Source: JBCCBV01 sp039033855
GTDB lineage: Bacteria; Planctomycetota; Phycisphaerae; Phycisphaerales; Phycisphaeraceae
Direction: 5' to 3'
NCBI GenBank assembly: GCA_039033855.1
Contig: JBCCBV010000018.1
Span: 15,923 to 79,922 of the forward strand
Length of the DNA: 64,000 nucleotides
Under the pieces are notes generated by a model. That model searched no databases and was not told the origin of the DNA. It saw only the letters and a program-made list of their open reading frames with translations. Of this stretch, positions 60,101 through 64,000 are shown one piece after another. The stretch's first letter is position 1. Each line of letters opens with the position of its first letter. Both the position numbers and the translations under genes were made by a program.

Positions 60101-61346
60101 CCTTGTAGGGCTCGACGGCCACCTCGGCCGACACCGCCTGCAACCAGTCGCCCGAACCCGGGGCGTGCTCGCACGCGAACTTTTCCGCAAGCGACGCCGC
60201 GTCGATCTGGTTCTTCTTCGCCAGCTTCGCCAGCGCCGGCCCCAGCACCGGGCGCACCACCGGGGCGTGATTCGCGTCAAAATCGAGCTCGACGTTGCAC
60301 CGGTCGGCGATGCGGACGGTGTTCGCCACCGCTTCGGGCAGGTCGTCTTGAAACTCGCCCACCATCTGGTCGGGGCTCTTGACGAACAGGTCGCGCGGGT
60401 AGCGCATCCGCTGGTCTTCGCTCTTGAGCTTGCCGGTCGAGATGCAACACAGCGTGTCGTGGGCGTCCCAGTCTTCGGCCCGGAGGAAGTGCGCATCGTT
60501 GTCGGCCACCAGCGGGATGCCAGTGTCTTTCGACAGCCGTACCACGTGCTCGACGAGCTGCTGCTGCAGCGGTTCCTCATGGCGTTGCAGCTCGAGGTAG
60601 AACCGCGGCTGGCCGTCGGGCCCGGGCTTGAAGACCTCTTGATGCCAGAGCGCTTCGGCCTTGGCCGCGTCGTAGTGCGCCGGGTCGCCGGTCTGCAAGT
60701 GCTGCACCAGGTGGTACGCCACCGACGAGCCCAGGTGGCCGTTGATGGCGATCAGCCCGTCGGACCACTGCGCCAACGTGCCCTTGTCCATCCGCGGCTT
60801 GAAGTAGAAGCCGTTGAGATACGCGTCCGAGCTGAGCCGCATCAGGTTGGCCCAGCCGGTTTCGTTTTCGGCCAGCAGCACCAGGTGGAACCCGCCGTCG
60901 GACACTCCGGTGTACGTGCGGTCGGTCCGGTCGGACGTGCGCCCGTTGGTGTCGGGCGCCACGTAGGCCTCGATGCCGAGGATCGGCTTGACGCCCTCGG
61001 CCTTGGCCCGCTTATAAAAGTCCACCGCGCCGAACAGGTTGCCGTGGTCCGTCACCGCCACGGCGTGCATGCCTAGCGCCTTGACCTGCTTCACCAGGTC
61101 CGTCACCCGGTTCCCGCCGTCGAGCAGCGAGTACATCGAGTGCAGGTGCAGGTGGACGAACCGGTGCGGCGGCGCCTCAACCTGCACGGGCGATCCGCCC
61201 TTCGCCTTGCCGGCCGGCGCCTTCTGTCGCTTTCCGGCCGACCCCGCGTCCGCCGGCTTGCCCGACGGCGTGCTGGTTGGCGCGGCCGTCGGAGTGGCCG
61301 TCGAACCGGCCGTCGAGGTGGGGGCGATATCGTCCATGACGCTCAT
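57180..61346 (-). CDS. dnaE: DNA polymerase III alpha subunit
   Basis: 1388 residues, longer than the usual 1150-1200. After about 60 Thr/Pro/Ala-rich residues, the PHP domain starts at HRFVHLHLHSMYSLLDG. Polymerase palm: PDIDVDMCQDGR with catalytic Asp546 and Asp548, then GTLKARAAIRDVGRV. Fingers, tandem helix-hairpin-helix and OB domain (VVVGGMLARVKPAVTR, MAMITLEDATSRMDGVCFSD) follow. It is the replicative polymerase (DnaE1 type, with beta-clamp). An acidic insertion of about 30 residues (PYKEEDGGAEASSEAAG) lies before the palm. ATG at 61344-61346 chosen; a second ATG three codons on is equal. Confidence 0.96.
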   Translation of the reverse strand: MSVMDDIAPTSTAGSTATPTAAPTSTPSGKPADAGSAGKRQKAPAGKAKGGSPVQVEAPPHRFVHLHLHSMYSLLDGGNRVTDLVKQVKALGMHAVAVTDHGNLFGAVDFYKRAKAEGVKPILGIEAYVAPDTNGRTSDRTDRTYTGVSDGGFHLVLLAENETGWANLMRLSSDAYLNGFYFKPRMDKGTLAQWSDGLIAINGHLGSSVAYHLVQHLQTGDPAHYDAAKAEALWHQEVFKPGPDGQPRFYLELQRHEEPLQQQLVEHVVRLSKDTGIPLVADNDAHFLRAEDWDAHDTLCCISTGKLKSEDQRMRYPRDLFVKSPDQMVGEFQDDLPEAVANTVRIADRCNVELDFDANHAPVVRPVLGPALAKLAKKNQIDAASLAEKFACEHAPGSGDWLQAVSAEVAVEPYKEEDGGAEASSEAAGVSGGAQEALRQQCDLAMRVLAEAGLVWRYGVDGVTPEIRARLDRELKILADKSISAYFLIVWDFVAEARRRGIPANARGSGVGTMTGYVLGLSNACPVRYGLLFERFTDPDRAEYPDIDVDMCQDGRAEILEFVREKYGHVAQIITFGTLKARAAIRDVGRVHNLPLGEVDKLCKLIPDQLNITLDEAIEKEPDLQAVCDQSPECATVIDTARKLEGMARHAGVHAAGVIVATRPLDQIVPLYRPAGTDQTVTQWDGPTCEQVGLLKMDFLGLRTLSIIERARKLVQGDFTPEQVRGAAQRPGDETSETSEGFDPLDLDRLAYDDPRVLGLFQRGETAGVFQFESGGMRNLLMAMRPDRLEDLIAANALYRPGPMELIPNYNARKHGREAVPDQHAIVRKFTDETYGIMVYQEQVMQIVHELGGIPLRQAYALIKAISKKKVKVIDANRAAFVQGAATQGLGETDALELFDLILKFAGYGFNKSHSTGYAIVAYQTAYLKVLFPLQYMAALLTYESVNSDKVAEYLDACRDLLKPDGKRGVEVKPPDINLSDIAFSVAFGPQEKHTPSSGHIRFGMSAVKGVGEKAVRAVLHERAAGGDFKGLYDFCERVDLRAVNRSTIEALIKCGAFDELHGVDQRAALCHALDAAVRAGQRAASDRATGQNALFGMPDPAASTTKDEGPGEPELPSVDAWPTSERLAYEREVLGLFVSSHPLDEHRETIARFATATLEDAKQLPAGVEVVVGGMLARVKPAVTRTGRSAGQKMAMITLEDATSRMDGVCFSDTYAQHFADLEPDRVVFLGAKIDRRREEPALVVQRVIAVDEAARWLTAAVRIVLDPPTGEGEPDPGPLKAVRNALQRVATQSRDGAQAPVWFEIHQADQVVRLRSGAKVTASPQLVESINTLLSPGKGCTGRCELHGARRVDVARHAGAGLREQPKLERYAMHDDGGASMARLDN

Positions 61347-61560
61347 AGGCTATCGCGGCGCCATGGCCCGAAGCAACGTCCCGCATAGCACGACGCGCAA
61401 CTGCGTCGAGCAAGGCACAACCTGTCACGAACACCGATGCACAAGGCCCGGCCGGTACACTCTCGATCCGTTTCTTGACCCGTTCTCACCCCGCCTTGCG
61501 CCGCGGTTCTTTCCCCGATTCTTGGGCGCCGCGCATCGCACCCCACAGGAGACCCGCGAA

Positions 61561-62133
61561 GTGCAAACCATCGACGAACCCCGCCTCGAATCCGACCTGG
61601 GCTACCGCTTTGAGTATCTCGCCGGCTTCATCGGCTTTGGCGAAGACGACATCGCCGCCATCCATGGCGCCGCGCCGGTGCTCGGCCCGCTGGTGCCGGG
61701 GCTGGTCGACGCCGTGTACCAGAAGCTGTTTTCGTATGACGCCACCAAGCGCCACTTCGTGCCCCGCCAACACGGGTACGAAGGCGCCGCGCCAACCAGC
61801 CTCGAAGACCTGACCCTCGACCACGAGATGATCGGCTTCCGCAAGTCGCACCTCGCCCGCTACCTCGAAAAGCTGGTCACCCAGCCTTACGACGGCGCCA
61901 TGGTCCAGTACCTCGACTTCGTCGGCAAGATGCACACGCCCAAGGCCGGCAGCAAAGAGCTCAACATCCCGCTCATCCAGATGAACGCGCTCATGGGTTT
62001 CGTGGCCGACGCGTTTAACGCCACCATCCTGGGCCTCGGGCTCGACCGCGAAACGGAAACCGCCACCCTCCGCGCGTTCAGCAAGTTGCTCTGGCTTCAA
62101 AACGACCTGATCACCCGGCACTACGCGGCGTAA
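61561..62133 (+). CDS. Protoglobin-family haem protein
   Basis: 190 residues from a GTG at 61561, with AGGAGA about ten bases upstream. EPRLESDLGYRFEYLAGFIG, PGLVDAVYQKLFSYDATKRH and LEKLVTQPYDGAMVQYLDFV match the protoglobin/globin-coupled-sensor core. The likely proximal (F8) His is H125 in VGKMHTPK. No signalling domain follows, so this is a single-domain protoglobin that may bind O2, CO or NO. The long open frame upstream (from 61039) is the dnaE antisense. It is 38 bases before the patatin gene. Confidence 0.82.
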   Translation: MQTIDEPRLESDLGYRFEYLAGFIGFGEDDIAAIHGAAPVLGPLVPGLVDAVYQKLFSYDATKRHFVPRQHGYEGAAPTSLEDLTLDHEMIGFRKSHLARYLEKLVTQPYDGAMVQYLDFVGKMHTPKAGSKELNIPLIQMNALMGFVADAFNATILGLGLDRETETATLRAFSKLLWLQNDLITRHYAA

Positions 62134-62171
62134 CCGATTTCACACAACGCGGGCCGGCCTAGCCTTGGGTT

Positions 62172-63419
62172 ATGACAATCACTACTCGACCGTGGGACGC
62201 CGTGGTGCTGCTGTTCGTGTTTGCGTTCGGATGTAGCGGTCCACCGGCGCGGACGCCGATGACCGACGCCGAGTTTCAGCAAGCCAAAGCGGCGTTCAAC
62301 ACGGCAGTCCAGTTTGAGTATGCCGGGATCTATGCCGGGTCGGTCGACGCGGTGCGGCGCGAGTTCGACCGCGTGCGCCAAGCCCGCGCCGCGGGCGAAA
62401 CACCCGAGCCACCGATGATCGACGTCTTGATGATCTCCTCCGGCGGGGCCGACGGCGCCTTCGGGGCAGGCTTCCTCCAGGGCTGGGCCGAGGTCCAAGA
62501 CCCCGAGTGGACACGCCCAACCTTCGACCGCGTCACCGGGGTCAGCGCCGGCGCGCTCACCGCGCCCTACGCATTCGTCGGCACCGACGAGGCCTACGCC
62601 CGCATCGCCGATGTGTTTGCCAACCCCCAGCCCGACTGGGCCTCGGGCTCGCCGCTCGGCGCAATCCTGACCGACGACGAAGCGCTGTTCGACAACGACG
62701 GCCTGAAGCGACTGATTGAAAACGAAATCGACGTCGACATGCTCGACGCCATCGCCCAAGGCAACCGCGAGGGCCGGCTGCTGCTCGTCGGCGCCACCAA
62801 CCTCGACCTGTCGCGCTTCCGTGTGTTCAACCTCTCCCAAGCCGCCCGGCAGGGCAAAGAACAGCTCATCGAAAACGCGCTGCTCGCCTCGGCGTCCATC
62901 CCCGGCGTGTTCCCCACCGTCGAGATCGACGGCTGGCTCTACGGCGACGGCGGCGTGGTCGCCAACCTGTTCCTCGGCGTCGACCGCTCCCTGCTCTGGC
63001 GGCGCGACGCCGGCCCGTGGTGGGACCCCGAAGAAAACCTGCCCCCCATCCGCATCCGCCACTGGGTCATCGTCAACGGCAAGGTCGACCCGCAAGAAGC
63101 GCAATCGCCCGACGAACGCCTGACCCGGTCCTGGTCGAAAATCGGTCGGCGGTCGCTCTCCGAAATGCTGGTGGCGTCCAACGTGCGCGCCCTGCAACTG
63201 CTGGACCTTGAAAGCCGGTTCAACCGCGAACGCCCGGACATCGTGCACGAGTTCTATTGGGTGTGTATCCCCGCCGACGCCGAGCTGCCCGAAGGGTCGA
63301 GCGCGCTGTTCGACACCGAGTACATGCGGGCCCTGCTCGAACTCGGCCGAGAAATGGGACGCGACCCCGGCGTCTGGCGGACCGAATCGCCACGACAGGT
63401 CCTCGCCCCCGGCGGGTGA
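62172..63419 (+). CDS. Patatin-like phospholipase lipoprotein
   Basis: 415 residues. Lipoprotein signal with Cys21 (VVLLFVFAFGC). Patatin elements are complete: oxyanion loop SSGGADGAFGAGFLQG (89-104), the nucleophile GVSAG (Ser125), and DGG (259-261) with the catalytic Asp. About 70 residues precede the domain and the C-terminus has about 130 more. It should hydrolyse acyl chains from lipids at the periplasmic or outer-membrane face. Possibly co-transcribed with the protoglobin. Codon bias as in the neighbours. Confidence 0.9.
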   Translation: MTITTRPWDAVVLLFVFAFGCSGPPARTPMTDAEFQQAKAAFNTAVQFEYAGIYAGSVDAVRREFDRVRQARAAGETPEPPMIDVLMISSGGADGAFGAGFLQGWAEVQDPEWTRPTFDRVTGVSAGALTAPYAFVGTDEAYARIADVFANPQPDWASGSPLGAILTDDEALFDNDGLKRLIENEIDVDMLDAIAQGNREGRLLLVGATNLDLSRFRVFNLSQAARQGKEQLIENALLASASIPGVFPTVEIDGWLYGDGGVVANLFLGVDRSLLWRRDAGPWWDPEENLPPIRIRHWVIVNGKVDPQEAQSPDERLTRSWSKIGRRSLSEMLVASNVRALQLLDLESRFNRERPDIVHEFYWVCIPADAELPEGSSALFDTEYMRALLELGREMGRDPGVWRTESPRQVLAPGG

Positions 63420-63450
63420 ACCTCAGGCTGAATAATCGAGTAGCCCCGGC

Positions 63451-64000
63451 CTAACGCGACGTCGACGGTTGCTGCCGCGGATTCCGGGGACCGCCCCGCA
63501 GATGCGGGCTGCGGTGGGGCTCGGCCTTCTTCTTGGGCTTGCCGCGCTCGATGCCCTTGTCGGCGAACGTGGTCGCCACCGACTCGCCGGTCTGCTGGAT
63601 GTGTTCGACGCGCTGCGTCGCCCGCTCGGCGTAATCGGGCGACAGCTCACACCCCAGCCACCGCCGACCCAGCTTCGCCGCCACCGCCAACGTCGTGCCC
63701 GACCCCACAAACGGGTCCAAAACCACGTCGCCCTGGTTCGAGCTGAGCTTGACCACCCGCTCGAGCAGCGCCTCGGGCAGCTGGCAGGGGTGCCAGCCCA
63801 GCCGTTCTTTGAACGTGCCGCACAGCCGCGAGAGGTACCACACATCCTCCTCCGGGCGGAAGTACCCGCGGAAGCCGCCCCCGAAATCCCCGGAAGCCCC
63901 GGAATCCCCGTCCGCGCCGAGGCCCGCAGAACCTTCCGACCGATCCGAGGACGCCCCGTTGACATTCTTTCTCAAACCAGATCGTTTCTTCGAAGGCCGA
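63451..64000 (-). CDS. Site-specific DNA methyltransferase, C-terminal part
   Basis: The gene enters from the right edge; the frame is open to base 64000, so the first methionine-like codon (TTG at 63973-63975) is not the start. Motif I LDPFVGSGTTLAVAAKLGRR with ELSPDYAERATQRVEH behind it is the C-terminal half of a beta-class N6-adenine or N4-cytosine methyltransferase, whose DPPY motif would lie earlier, outside the window. WYLSRLCGTFKERLGWHPCQ, LPEALLERVV is the usual segment before motif I. The C-terminal tail is basic and Pro-rich (KPKKKAEPHRSPH). Whether it is an orphan or part of an R-M system is not visible. Confidence 0.87.
   Translation of the reverse strand, partial: RPSKKRSGLRKNVNGASSDRSEGSAGLGADGDSGASGDFGGGFRGYFRPEEDVWYLSRLCGTFKERLGWHPCQLPEALLERVVKLSSNQGDVVLDPFVGSGTTLAVAAKLGRRWLGCELSPDYAERATQRVEHIQQTGESVATTFADKGIERGKPKKKAEPHRSPHLRGGPRNPRQQPSTSR

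Noticed and set aside
57690..61076. Very long open frame on the plus strand (about 1128 codons) opposite dnaE
   Set aside because: It is the antisense of dnaE; in high-GC DNA the opposite strand often lacks stops. The translation is rich in Arg, His and Gly without domain motifs.

Overview
The window reads as chromosome of a high-GC planctomycete, most likely of the class Phycisphaerae. The evidence is nine secreted proteins ending in a PEP-CTERM sorting tail (VPEPA/S, a hydrophobic helix, then RRRR), paired dockerin-like calcium loops of the DLLDFDxLAxNFG type, a prepilin with the FTLIELLVVIAIIALLIGILLP N-terminus common in planctomycetes, and the dispersed palindrome whose translation reads HGRDARAT. 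No rRNA, tRNA, CRISPR array, prophage or insertion sequence was recognised. This identification is from sequence character only; no database search was possible.

Layout. 1-7 kb holds housekeeping genes: the N-terminus of tgt, a rhomboid protease, a Nudix hydrolase, an oligopeptide-type ABC ATPase, rpsP, an OlsF-like fused acyltransferase for ornithine lipids, and a DinB-fold protein. 7-11.6 kb is a block of secreted proteins: an M8-like metalloprotease and four tandem paralogs of one PEP-CTERM family. 12-16 kb has a CbpA-type DnaJ and ClpB. 16.4-23 kb has more exported proteins (lamin-tail, endonuclease I, pseudopilin, a dockerin-like protein). 23.2-29 kb is a four-gene minus-strand locus (maf, an unusual SPASM protein, a CMP-sugar synthetase, neuC) that should make and attach a nonulosonic acid, probably to flagellin. 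29-34.6 kb has small exported proteins, a TolC-like lipoprotein and an orphan leuC. 34.6-42.2 kb carries a type III restriction-modification pair and a KAP-family NTPase around a PEP-CTERM FG-GAP protein, a possible defence region with locally lower GC. 42-51 kb has SYLF, DUF6065-like, murB, mraZ, a candidate small RNA, a GAF-PP2C phosphatase, purE and a second rhomboid. 51-64 kb has a DJ-1/PfpI protein, a NatAB-like exporter, a ThuA plus Gfo/Idh pair, dnaE, a protoglobin, a patatin lipoprotein and the C-terminus of a DNA methyltransferase.

The points most worth following are: (1) the protein at 25261-27030, which keeps a radical-SAM/SPASM layout but has replaced all three AdoMet-cluster cysteines, inside a nonulosonate/Maf locus; (2) a structured intergenic RNA candidate at about 46120-46260 with its own promoter-like site and a strong terminator; (3) a dispersed palindromic repeat that appears to have been captured in frame inside clpB; and (4) an orphan mraZ with paired TGGGG boxes, divergent from murB.
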